A DNA stretch of 57,851 nucleotides from Phaeoceros laevis (taxonomy: Eukaryota; Anthocerotophyta; Anthocerotopsida; Notothyladales), in the NCBI GenBank assembly GCA_049999765.1, contig JBNGIQ010003334.1, forward strand, positions 1 to 57,851. Direction: 5' to 3'. Positions 32,311 through 41,846 of this stretch are shown piece by piece. A program made the translations under genes and the position numbers. Within the stretch, counting starts at the first letter, position 1, and the number at the start of each line of letters is the position of its first letter. The notes under the pieces are model-generated. The model was given only the letters and a program-made list of their open reading frames with translations. It did no database searches and was not told the DNA's origin.

Positions 32311-33176
32311 ATGGCAGACAAACTGTATCAGATCCACGGCTGGCTGCTATGGTTTGCCTTCGGGCTGGCATTCCCCCTGGGCATCATCGTCTCCAAGTAC
32401 TTCAAGAAGCGATTGGCCACACACTGGTTCAACCTCCACTGGATCTTGCAGGTGGCCATGGGTGCTAGCAGAAAGTTCTCTATTCATGATTCAACGTGAA
32501 TAAAGTTTTGTTTCCAGGCCGTGGCTAATCAGTCCATGGCCAGCTGAGCAGGTGTTGGGAGTGGCAGCAACAACTGCCGGGGTTACCATCGGTCTGGTGA
32601 AGTTCGACGCCTTCTGGACTACTCTCCACTCTAAGCTGGGCTTTGTCCTGGCCATCGTCATCTGGGTGCAGTTCATCCTGGGCCTCAGCCGGCCACGCAC
32701 GTACGGACATGTGGAATTCCACATCTGCCTTCGTTGTTGAAATTTCACATCTAGATCTCTGCAGCTGCTGCACTTTCAGTCATTCATTCGTCTGCATATT
32801 TGTGAATTCCTGTGTCCGATTTGCAGATACTCGCGGGTCAGGGCTGCTTGGTTCTTTTTGCACTGGCTCTTGGGCACAGGCTCCGTTATCGTGGGCTGGT
32901 ACACCATCTACCGAGGATTGCACGAATACGAGCGGAAGCATAGACATGCTACTGACCTTGGGGTAACAACCGAGAGAGACGGTTCTGCGAACCTCTTGTA
33001 TATGAGCTTTTCAGTCCAACAATCGCTGGTGATGTAACGGTTCTAACCTACCGTGCACTTTGTGCTGCGACTTGCAGGTGTATTACGTTGTCTTCTTGGT
33101 GCAAATCTCTGTCCTGGGGTTCATCTACCTCCTGTTAGACAGATGGGATCACTTAAGGTTTCAGACTTTGGGTTAA
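32311..33176 (+). CDS. Cytochrome b561-domain membrane protein without DOMON domain
   Basis: Predicted transmembrane di-heme electron carrier of the cytochrome b561 superfamily. Four exons, 32311-32451, 32552-32700, 32827-32962 and 33078-33176, join in phase to give 174 residues, about the length of a single b561 core. Candidate heme-ligand His residues occupy the expected helices: IHGWLLWFAFGLAFPLGII, WFNLHWILQ, TLHSKLGFVLAIVIW and WFFLHWLLGTGSVIVGW. Further hydrophobic segments are GVAATTAGVTIGLV and YYVVFLVQISVLGFIYLLL. Most plant members carry an N-terminal DOMON domain or are ascorbate-type CYB561; this one starts almost directly at helix 1 (MADKLYQIHGW). Electron donor and membrane location cannot be read from the sequence. 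Confidence 0.88.
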
Positions 33177-33267
33177 CAAACTGACAGCTTGTAAAATGAC
33201 ACATTCTGCTGTGCTCGGCAACACATAAATGCTCGTCTCCCATTTGAGCTGGACTATGGCAAAGACA

Positions 33268-33340
33268 CGCCGCCCGGGGGGCTCGAACCCCCGACCACAA
33301 GGTTAAGAGCCTTGCGCTCTACCAACTGAGCTAGGGCGGC
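33268..33340 (-). tRNA. tRNA-Lys (anticodon CUU)
   Basis: On the minus strand a full cloverleaf can be drawn. The acceptor stem is GCCGCCC/GGGCGGC with discriminator G; the D arm is AGCTCAGTTGGTAGAGC; the anticodon loop is CTCTTAA, with anticodon CTT; the T arm is CGGGGGTTCGAGCCCCC. The anticodon and the body match cytosolic tRNA-Lys(CUU) of plants. There is no intron and no encoded CCA. Only a TTT tract follows within the next 10 nt, so the RNA polymerase III terminator is weak. It lies about 90 bp past the stop of the b561 gene, on the opposite strand. Confidence 0.97.
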
Positions 33341-34145
33341 TTGTTCGGTAATCTGGACTTTTTTTTGTCATCAGGCCTGTTTCCTAAAGTCACCAAGGCT
33401 GTTTTGCCATTTTATTGTTATAAACTCTGTTTTTAGAGTCAAAAACCAGTTTTTTTAAGGTTTTTCTTTTCTCATTAGCATCTAGGGTTACCTAAGTATG
33501 TGCTACACATCAAAATTAAAACAAACATGCAAAAGATAAGCTAGAAACTTTCAAAACAATGTGTTCAATTTTTTGTACTTTTGTTACTTGGTTAGGGTTA
33601 GATTTTGTTTTTCTTCCTTGACCTTCTTTCACATTCTAGTGCAAACTTGTCCTTCAGAGGTTGCCAAAAAAAAAGTAATCCATTTGGATGCCACTCACTC
33701 TTGGGTCAATGTCATTTTTTACCTCATTTGTTCTCTCTCAACTTCCCTCCAAAAGCTGGGTTTGTGCCTCATCCCATCACCCTTTCCTCCCTCCTACATC
33801 ACATGGCATTTTAAGCATTGAACTTGGTCTAGGTGACGAGCTGAAACCCATGTAAACCACTCTTTCCACTCCTGGTTAGGAAGCAGTTAAGGGGCATGAG
33901 CAGGAATAGGCTGCATTTTGAGGTATTTTTCTTGGTTGTAGCATGTGTAACTTTTTTCTGCCTGTAAAAGTCATAAAAAATTTTTATGTAAAAAATTTCA
34001 CAAAGGGCAGAAAATGTGGGTAAAAAGTTACTAAAAACACTAGAATTGAGTACCTTGGTCACTCGAGGGTTAAGACTCACATTGTGTCCCTTAAGATTGT
34101 TCGATGCCAAATTTCATGCCAAATATGTAAAGATGTTGTAGGCAC

Positions 34146-34260
34146 TAGTGGTTTCGGATAATATAAATCATAATATATATTAATAGTAGTGGTTTAGGAT
34201 AATAATTATCATACTATGTATTAATAATAGTGGTTTAGGATAATAATAATCATAATACAC
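34146..34260. repeat. Three-copy AT-rich tandem repeat, about 41-bp unit
   Basis: Three successive units begin AGTGGTTT(C/A)GGATAATA and continue into an AT-rich ATCATAATATATATTAAT-like tail. Later units lengthen by a few bases through A/T slippage. Confidence 0.85.
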
Positions 34261-35051
34261 ATGAACATGAACATGAGCATTTCAATTTTCAATTTAGGAA
34301 AGTAGGCTACGTCTCCTTCTTGACAGGCTGCAGACGATTTCCAACTGGTGGGGTGGTGGTGATGTAATGGCGCTTTGAGCAAGATGTAATGCGCGACTGT
34401 GGGCATGGATTGAGAGGGGTAGGTTGCTGGCCATGCTGCCAGCCTTGAGGCCTCCTCCAAACTTCTAACCAATAAATTTTTTTGTGTTAATTGGCATGCA
34501 CTCTTCATATTGCTTTATAGGCTCATTAAAAAATGGGGACAATTCTAAGTAACTGCCCTAACTAATTGGGCACCCTATAGATGGTGTCTAGCGGCACAAG
34601 TGGTGGTCGCTCACTCAAGGCAGCCGCGAGACGATTCCTATCAAGCACACCGACCTGTCTAACGATCAGTAACTGAGTATAGATTATTTGTTAGAATGAT
34701 CTATACCTCCCGTTGAACAAAAAGAACAATAAGTCCTTTGTCTTCTTTGGCAAGCTCACAAAACGTTGTACATCGCGATCCATATCAGGGCTGTAGCATG
34801 GTTGGCTGTACTTCTTTTGGTCAACCAAGCATTGCAAGTACAGGGCAATACAATGGTGGTTTCTGATGAGTGTACACTTGCGAGATCGCTTACGAGAATG
34901 ACACAGTGTAGCTGGTTAGGTGAATGGTGGACGCATAAGAACATGTAGGCATGCAAAAATATATAGTATGGATAACACAAAACGTAAAAAAGTAAATTTG
35001 ATTTTCCATTACACTTACTCGATAATCCTAAAAAGAGTACACGCAACCATG

Positions 35052-35673
35052 CTAAGTACTGCCCATCAGCACAATTGTAGAAGCCCTTACATTTTCAATG
35101 CAATTGACTTGAGAACAAGGATCAGCAACAGAAGGGATGAACATTCTTGATAACTTCCCAATAGAGATCCCAAAGGCTAATTGCGACGCATGTACAACAA
35201 GAGGTAGCATAGACTTTGCAAAGCTGAACTTCCATACATTGGAAACTGCCTTGAGATATTGATTCACAACCTTCGCTTCATCAAGAATGTAGATCATAGG
35301 GTCTTTTTGCCACCTTCTCTAATAGACTCCCGCAGATGCACTAAAAATATTTGAACTTGTAACTCCTAAAACATGTGAAGCACCATCAGCCGTTCCATAG
35401 AACTTCTTCATCAAATTTCCGTCCATGTATTGGAACACATAGATCTGGTAAGTCAGAAGTATGCATTCTCAGTTGGGAATAGAACCACTCTCAAGGAATA
35501 AGATTTTGTTGAGCTAAACAAACCAAGGACAAGGCAATGTAAGGCTCCAGGAGAGCATTGTCCAACATGATGACATTGCGATCAAAATTAGTGTCTACAT
35601 ATTGGAAGATTGCCACAATGTCTTCAAAGCCCTCTACACCACTGTTCACACAGCAACGACAAAGAATATGCAC
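35052..35673 (-). pseudogene. Possible decayed protein-coding segment, family not recognised
   Basis: Three minus-strand frames look protein-like rather than random. The first runs 35673-35491 (EDIVAIFQYVDTNFDRNVIM...). The second covers about 35440-35325 (VFQYMDGNLMKKFYGTADG...). The third covers 35325-35052 (RWQKDPMIYILDEAKVVNQ...). The second and third share one frame but are split by an in-frame TAG. An acceptor-like ACTTACCAG precedes the second. I do not recognise the family and cannot rule out chance open frames. Confidence 0.25.
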
Positions 35674-35678
35674 CGGTC

Positions 35679-36125
35679 AACTATTCGTTCAATCTTCTTT
35701 GTTATAATCGAGACGAGCTAACTTTTTATTACCTTGGCTACATTCGCACTAATCGAGATGCCCTTAGCCTTAAGGTTCTTGATCGCCACTTGGCAGCTAC
35801 CTATCAATTAGGGTAACAGGTCTACAAGACCGGGTTTGCGTTTGCAGCAGCCTATGTGCCCTAAAATCACGTATCCTAAGGCTCAATAAGTTGTCAACTC
35901 CGCCCGACTATTCGTTCAACCTTCTTTGTTAAAATCGAGACGAGCTAACTTTTTATTACCTTGGCTACATTCGCACTAATCCACATGGCCCTAGCCTCAA
36001 GGTTCTTACTCGCCACTTGCAGCTAACTATCAATTAGGGTCTACAAGACCGGGGTTGCCTTTGCAGCAGCTTATGTGCCCTAAAATCATGTATCCTAGGG
36101 TTCAATAAGTTGTCAAGTCCGCCCT
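35679..36125. repeat. Two-copy direct tandem repeat, about 228-bp unit
   Basis: Copy 1 (about 35679-35906) and copy 2 (about 35907-36125) both begin ACTATTCGTTCAA and run colinearly through CGAGACGAGCTAACTTTTTA, CTACATTCGCACTAATC, CTATCAATTAGGG and TGTGCCCTAAAATCA to TTGTCAA-TCCGCCC. They differ by scattered substitutions and a few small indels, so the duplication is not brand new. No coding function is evident. Confidence 0.9.
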
Positions 36126-37448
36126 ACTTAGAGCTTTCTTTTCTTATCAATGACAAAGTGTCACTCCAAAATGTTATCATCGCGGAGGAGATCGTATCCT
36201 CCTTGCCCAAAGTCCAACTTACGAGCAAGAGGCAAAGTACGTGTTTCGCTAAACCCCACACGCGGATTAGTGTGCTGCGGTGGTTGACCCGAAGCTGACG
36301 CTCATTTTCTTTCTCGTGTCTGGCCTTTCCCACACGCGGCCGGCCATGCAATGACACGATGCCATAAAAGCTCCCGCGCAAAGCAGTAAATAGGCAGGCA
36401 TCCATCTTCCAAGACCTCGTACATTTCACTCACGACTCTGACACGCCAAAACAGCGATGAGCCGTGAGGTGGCAGCAATCCCCGTTATACCGATCCCTAC
36501 GCGCCCGGGCAGGGCGGCCATTTTGAGCTTAGCATAGCTAACTCGCCATGGTTATCGGTGTCGGAGGCACGCAGGCCCTCTGAGCAGCCAATCACCTCTT
36601 CCCAGCAGGTCCCACGATGCGCCAGCACACGACAAGCCGGTGGCGGGAGACTGGGCTGGTGGATGAGCTGACCTGACTGACCGGATGACCCTCCACTGTT
36701 CTATCCTCTATGTCTGGCCCGACTCGTAGCTATCCTTCCCTCCCCTGTGCTTCACCCGCTTCCCGCCTTAGTAGGGCCCAGCCAGCCGTGGTGCCTCTGC
36801 AAAAGGATGAAGTGGAATACAGCGATGGTACCGGCTCAGGGAGAAAGCATGCTCCTGCTGCATCTCGGACGGACGGACGTCCTAGGGTACGACTAAAAAG
36901 CTTACCAAGCAACGACGATGAGCAAATTCGTGAAGGAAACCTAAAAAACGAGGAAAGGGCCCGATCGGGCACAACGAAGTTACTCCGCGGCAAGAAAGCC
37001 CGGTCACCGTGACGGCCGCGTCCACACGGCCACGACCCGGAGGGAACCGGTTCCCGGGCCGGGCTCCTACCCTAGGGCCGGGGCCCCGAGGCTGGATCTT
37101 GCTTTCTTGCTGCGCATAGCGGAGCTCCAAGAAGGTGGTTGCAACGAACCCTAAATAACAGCCTCGGGCCGAGGCGGAAGCGGATCGGGAGTCGCGCAGC
37201 GGGGCAGCGCGGGAGGGTCTTTCCCGCGCCCTCCTGCTTCCAAATGTTCTGTGCTTCCCTCGCTTTCCCTTCTCTCTGCTTCCCTTTTGCTCTTCCCTCT
37301 TCCTCACTCACGGACCCGCGTATGCCTGCCTGCCCGCCGGAGGAGGAGGACGGGCGGAGAGATTTCTCGCCAGGACCACCGCGTTGCTTGCTGCCGCGAG
37401 GTGTCTGAGGACAGTGCTGGGCTCCGCCCAGACATGGAATGTTGAGGA

Positions 37449-40400
37449 ATGGACTCTCCGGACAAGAGCCAGCTCATTCTAGTTAGCGATTTGCAGGTGA
37501 TTTGCCCGAGCTACGCCTCTGTGATCTTGGTTGAGTGGGGGAATTTGCGGTGCGTGAGGGTTTTCTTGGAGTCCTGCGTCCGTGTGCGTGTCTGCTGCTG
37601 GTTGGAATCGTGGAAATTGGGTTGAAATGTGGGTTGGTGTTGTGCGCTGGGTGCATTCGTTGCATGTCGCTGGTCCTGGAGCCTTTGGGCTTGTTTCGCA
37701 GATCCGTGCCACCAATTGTGCGTTCCCATCGAGTTTCGTTTCCGTGTATACTGGTGTATACTGTGATCACGGGAGCGTGGGAGGGAATGGTGTCTTGTGG
37801 TGGGAAAGAGCCCTAATGCCATCCACCTCGTGGTTCTTGGACTGACCTTGTGTGGCTTGGGCGTGCAGGAATCACCGTTTTACAGGTATCTCTGCGACCT
37901 GTCGCCGATAAAACCAGCCAGATCAGTTCATGTTGCACAGACCTACTCCGAGCTGAGCTTGCCTCCTCCCCCTGCTGTCTTCACGTCCCCACCTCCCAAC
38001 TCCCACAGACCTGTGGAAGCCACCAATGAGGCTGTCTACAGCCAACCGGCGAGCAACGGGTATGCCCCTGTGAGCAGACCTGACTCGGGTCACAGCCTTG
38101 GAAACGGCCACAGCAGTGCAGGCCAGAGCCTTGGGGGCCACATCAGCGTGGGCCAAAGCAATGCGGGCGGCCAGAGCAGTGCGGGGCAGAGCCATGGGGG
38201 CCAAAGCAGCACGGCTCAAAGCCATGGGGGCCAAAGCAGTACTACGGGACAAAGTAGTCAGGGGGGCCAGTGCAGTGCGGACCAAAGCCATGGGAGCCAG
38301 AGCGTTGCAGATCAAAGTCATGGGGAGCAATGCTCTGCAGATCAGAGCCAGGAGGGCCAGACTGCTGCAGACGGAAGCCATGGTGGCCAGAGCAGTGCAA
38401 CTAGTCTGAATGGCTTCGTCCCCTCACCGTCAGGGCCTGACCCTGCAGATGTTGAACTGTATCTGGCAGACTTGGCCGACGCAATGACCGAAGAAAGTCT
38501 GCACTATGGAGAGGTGCATCACGAGAAAGAGCACGTACAACATGCCCAGACCAGTTCCAGGGTAAGATTCACCAGGCCCTTATCTGCATTTTCTGTGATT
38601 TCTGTAACTATGGATTGTCTAGGAGTCTAACAAGCTAGTCTTTTATGCACCTGTAGGTGGGGGTGACAGGGCAACGAGGTATACGACGGCGATGCCTTGA
38701 TTTTGAGGCTGCGGAAGCTAGAAGGAAAAGCATGGGGAATGGGGTACCGAGGAGATGCGGTGCAGGAGGCTCCAGACCCACGGAAGTAGCATCTGCCGCG
38801 TCCTATCTGGCTTCAGGTGCCAGCATTCCACCCCAAGTGCTGAGTGAAAGAGCAGGTTCGCAGTCAGATGCTACCAACAGTGGTAGATCTGCAACAGCCG
38901 ATGGTGACAACCTGGGTCCAGGACGCGTGGAAATGCTTGTGAGCAACGAAGTCATGGCCTCAAGCATGATGCGCATGTCTCGGTGTTCCACAACAAAGGC
39001 AAAGGCAGAGCAGATGGTTGAGCCTTCACAGTCTGCTCGAGATGTGATGCCTTCTCCTATTTCTGTTGGCGTTCCCTCACGTATTGGGTTGCACCTAAAT
39101 AGCTTGGCAGGAAGTACTGTATCATTCAGTCCATCACGGGCCTTCAATTGCAGCATGGGCATGTCAACAGCAGCACTTCTTGGGCTCACCCCTATGTCGG
39201 CTCTAAAGGACGACCCAGCAGACAACCTCGAGCGAGGCTACACACCTGCCCCACCAGGAGGCAATCTGTCTGTGGTGTCAGCTGCGACATTTGCCGATGG
39301 GGGCTGTGTATCAGTTGTGGAAATCACCAGAGAAGAGCGACAAGACATAAAGGTCGCTGACGTCACAGTGCTTGGAAACCTCAAGGCTACCACTTGCTTT
39401 CGGTCTGTGACCCTAGGGGTAAAATCCGTTCAATCCCGAGTGTCTATCGAGGATGGGATAGAGAGAAGGGCAAGTCCCAAAAGACTTATGCCGCCCCACG
39501 AGTTACCGAGACCGAATGAGGTGGAATTGACAGACGAATTTTTCGAGAGTCCACGAAGCCCAAAGAAACGAAGGTAATCGTTCTTATTGCTTTATTCATT
39601 CTATGTCCATTCAGGAAAAAACAGGTGTAGGTCATGTGCCTATGCTTTGGAATGTGTGGTTGCTTACTTACAATGGCAAGTGATCTCTCCTTTGCAGAAA
39701 GTCTGCTGCTCCTGCTGACAAGTCCAGCGAAGGCTGCAGGAGATGCAATTGCAAAAAGTCGAAGTGTCTGAAGTTGTAAGTTGATATACGATATTGGCAT
39801 TATCATACGCTTAGATGAGTTTATCTGGTCGCAGTCTGCCGGTCATTTTTGTCCGCTGATCAGGATCGTAGGGTATCTGGCTTGTATTTTCGGTATCACT
39901 TGTTTGCATGTACTGAATGAAAGAGTTAACGCTTGCGTAACTGATTTGGCAGATATTGTGAGTGCTTTGCGGCTGGTATATACTGCGTGGGATCTTGCAC
40001 ATGTCAGGACTGCCTCAACAAACCGGAATATGAAGAAAAGGTTATGGAAACGAGGCTTCTGATAGAATCCCGTAACCCACTTGCTTTTGCCCCGAAAATA
40101 GTCCATGCGAAGGACAACAACTCCCCGACTTCGGTGAGTAGTCTGTCCTTGACTGAGTTTCCATCCTTGTCTGCGGCACTCTTTGCACCCTCGTTCTAAT
40201 GCATAGATCCTTGTGTCTTCCAGGATGAAGGAACCGACACACCTGCTTCCGCAAGACATAAGCGTGGCTGCAACTGCAAAAAGTCACTATGTTTGAAGAA
40301 GTACTGTGAATGCTTTCAGGTGAGTGTTTTTGCAAGGACCCTTGTTGGGTAACCAGGCCAAGCGTTCTGGAAGTCAGTTGCTGCTTGTCATATACTTGGA

Positions 40401-41846
40401 AGATGTATGTGACGGGTGCACAGCTGATCTAAAATTATTGTTCGCAGGCTGGTGTTGGGTGTTCTGAAGGATGCAGATGCGAAGGCTGCCAAAATATGTT
40501 CGGCAAAAAGGAAGGTATGTGATGCACCTCTAAGTTGGAGCCCGCAGCCTTTTGTCTTTACCTGAAGCTGACTGACTTCCAAAGTTGCGGAGCTGATTCT
40601 TACCCGACAACTCCATCTGCTGCTATATCAGCCTTTACAGAAGAACAGGAAGAGCACCTGTCTCAAGATGCCCTTGACGAAAATGAGTTGCTCGAGAGCT
40701 CACTAGAAGTACAGCTGTTGGGGGGACCTATGCGGTCAGATAGGTTGCGAAATAGCAACAAGGACTGGTCTCCAATCACGCCATCCTTTCCACAGTCAGG
40801 GTGAGTCATATGGGTACCGACAAGTCATACGGTCCAACTTTTTGGTAGTTTAGTAATGGGTGCCCATCCATTATTCTTTGAGTGGAGTTGGAATCTGACG
40901 GAGCTTGAACGTGTGCAGGCAAGGGAGATCAAGCAGTAGGCTGCGTGCTGCTGTCAAAAAGCGGTCATGTAGGGAAACTCCTAGCTCCCCTGTTACAGTT
41001 AAGTCTGCACCCAAGCCTCCCAGATCACCCGTGAAGCCTCCCCGATTGACCAGAGCTGCTGCGAACTCAAGATCCAGTGCCAACAATCTCCGGGGCCCCA
41101 GTCAGTATACCAGGAACATGGCTTCGCCAGTATCCACTCCCAAGTCTAGAATTGCAACCTTGTCTCCACGATGGGATGGGCTAGGTGATATCTGCACCTT
41201 GACACCACTGCCTCAAGCTCCAGTCAGGCCCACCCAAGCATCTGCGTCAACAGTGGACAGATCTGGTGCATCACCTTCCTTCAACAGGCAGTGTGCGGAA
41301 CTGGGAAGCACTTACAGTGGGCCCTCACTGCATGAGTGCGAGTTCACGGAGAGCTGTTCCCCAGTGTTCAAGCATCCAGATTCTCAGTCTCCAGCCACTA
41401 GGTCTGCATCCAACTGCAGCCATTTCCAGTCCCCTCTGCATCCACAACACACCCCAGCCAGCACCCACCCGACCCCTCCTACACCCTCTCTTTCTTCCTC
41501 TCAAGGCACTGTTGGGAGCAAGGCGTTTTCTACTGCAGAGATGCTCCCGGCGTACCTGTCGTTCGATTCAGCAGATGACAACGACACTCCAGACTTTTTG
41601 AAGTACTCGGAAGCAGTACAGTCACCGCAGATTCTTACTAAGACCAGTTCGCCGAAGCAGATCAAGAGGGTGTCGCCACCGCAATACGACGGGTTGCTGA
41701 AGGAAAGAGGGAGCAGAATTCTGTCTCCAGGAGGTGGGTCTCCAGGTCTAAGGAGTGGAAGAAAGTTTATCCTTCAAGCTCTTCCATCATTCCCGTCCCT
41801 CACTCCCTTCTCCTCTCTCCGGGGTGGCCAGTTTAACAGTGGTTGA
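37449..41846 (+). CDS. TSO1-like CXC-domain (CPP/tesmin family) DNA-binding protein, nine exons
   Basis: Nuclear DNA-binding protein; family members bind CHR-like elements and act in DREAM-type cell-cycle complexes. Exons: 37449-37496, 37869-38561, 38657-39573, 39698-39775, 39953-40133, 40224-40319, 40448-40514, 40593-40800 and 40919-41846; total 1,071 residues with consistent phases. The N-terminus [16 protein letters not shown] joins [17 protein letters not shown], the family's conserved N-terminal motif. Exon 3 opens with [11 protein letters not shown], another family block. CXC1 ([14 protein letters not shown], then [11 protein letters not shown]) spans exons 4-5. The [10 protein letters not shown] linker follows. 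CXC2 ([19 protein letters not shown], then [10 protein letters not shown]) spans exons 6-7. Exon 2 has a Gly/Gln/Ser/His-rich imperfect repeat of about 100 residues (38090-38400). The 40593 acceptor is the least certain junction. Longer than the roughly 700-residue Arabidopsis TSO1. Confidence 0.93.
38090..38405 (+). repeat. Coding repeat: GGQSS(A/T)(G/A)QSH-type tract inside the TSO1-like protein
   Basis: About ten imperfect 27-33-bp units built on GGCCAGAGCAGTGC / CAAAGCCATGGGG encode [11 protein letters not shown]-like peptides. Units near the centre (38170-38260) are closest to identical; the flanking ones have drifted to CSADQSHG and TAADGSHG. The tract is in frame throughout and has no Lys/Arg, so it would be a disordered, polar, prion-like segment. 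Confidence 0.85.

Larger units (their letters stand above)
33341..37448. other. Gene-poor 4.1-kb region with tandem repeats and possible decayed coding sequence
   Basis: No intact gene is recognisable. The left two-thirds is AT-rich and contains a 3-copy repeat (34146-34260), a candidate pseudogene on the minus strand (35052-35673) and a two-copy 228-bp direct repeat (35679-36125). From about 36,450 the sequence becomes GC-rich and polypyrimidine-rich and probably forms the promoter and 5' UTR of the TSO1-like gene; its short open frames are composition effects. Confidence 0.5.

Noticed and set aside
34766-34948. Short plus-strand frame resembling a signal peptide
   Set aside because: No ATG at its start (TTG only) and few cysteines downstream; hydrophobic run is probably chance.
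36710-37445. Several basic-rich frames on both strands
   Set aside because: Located in the GC- and CT-rich leader of the TSO1-like gene; no conserved motif and no splice pattern supporting them.
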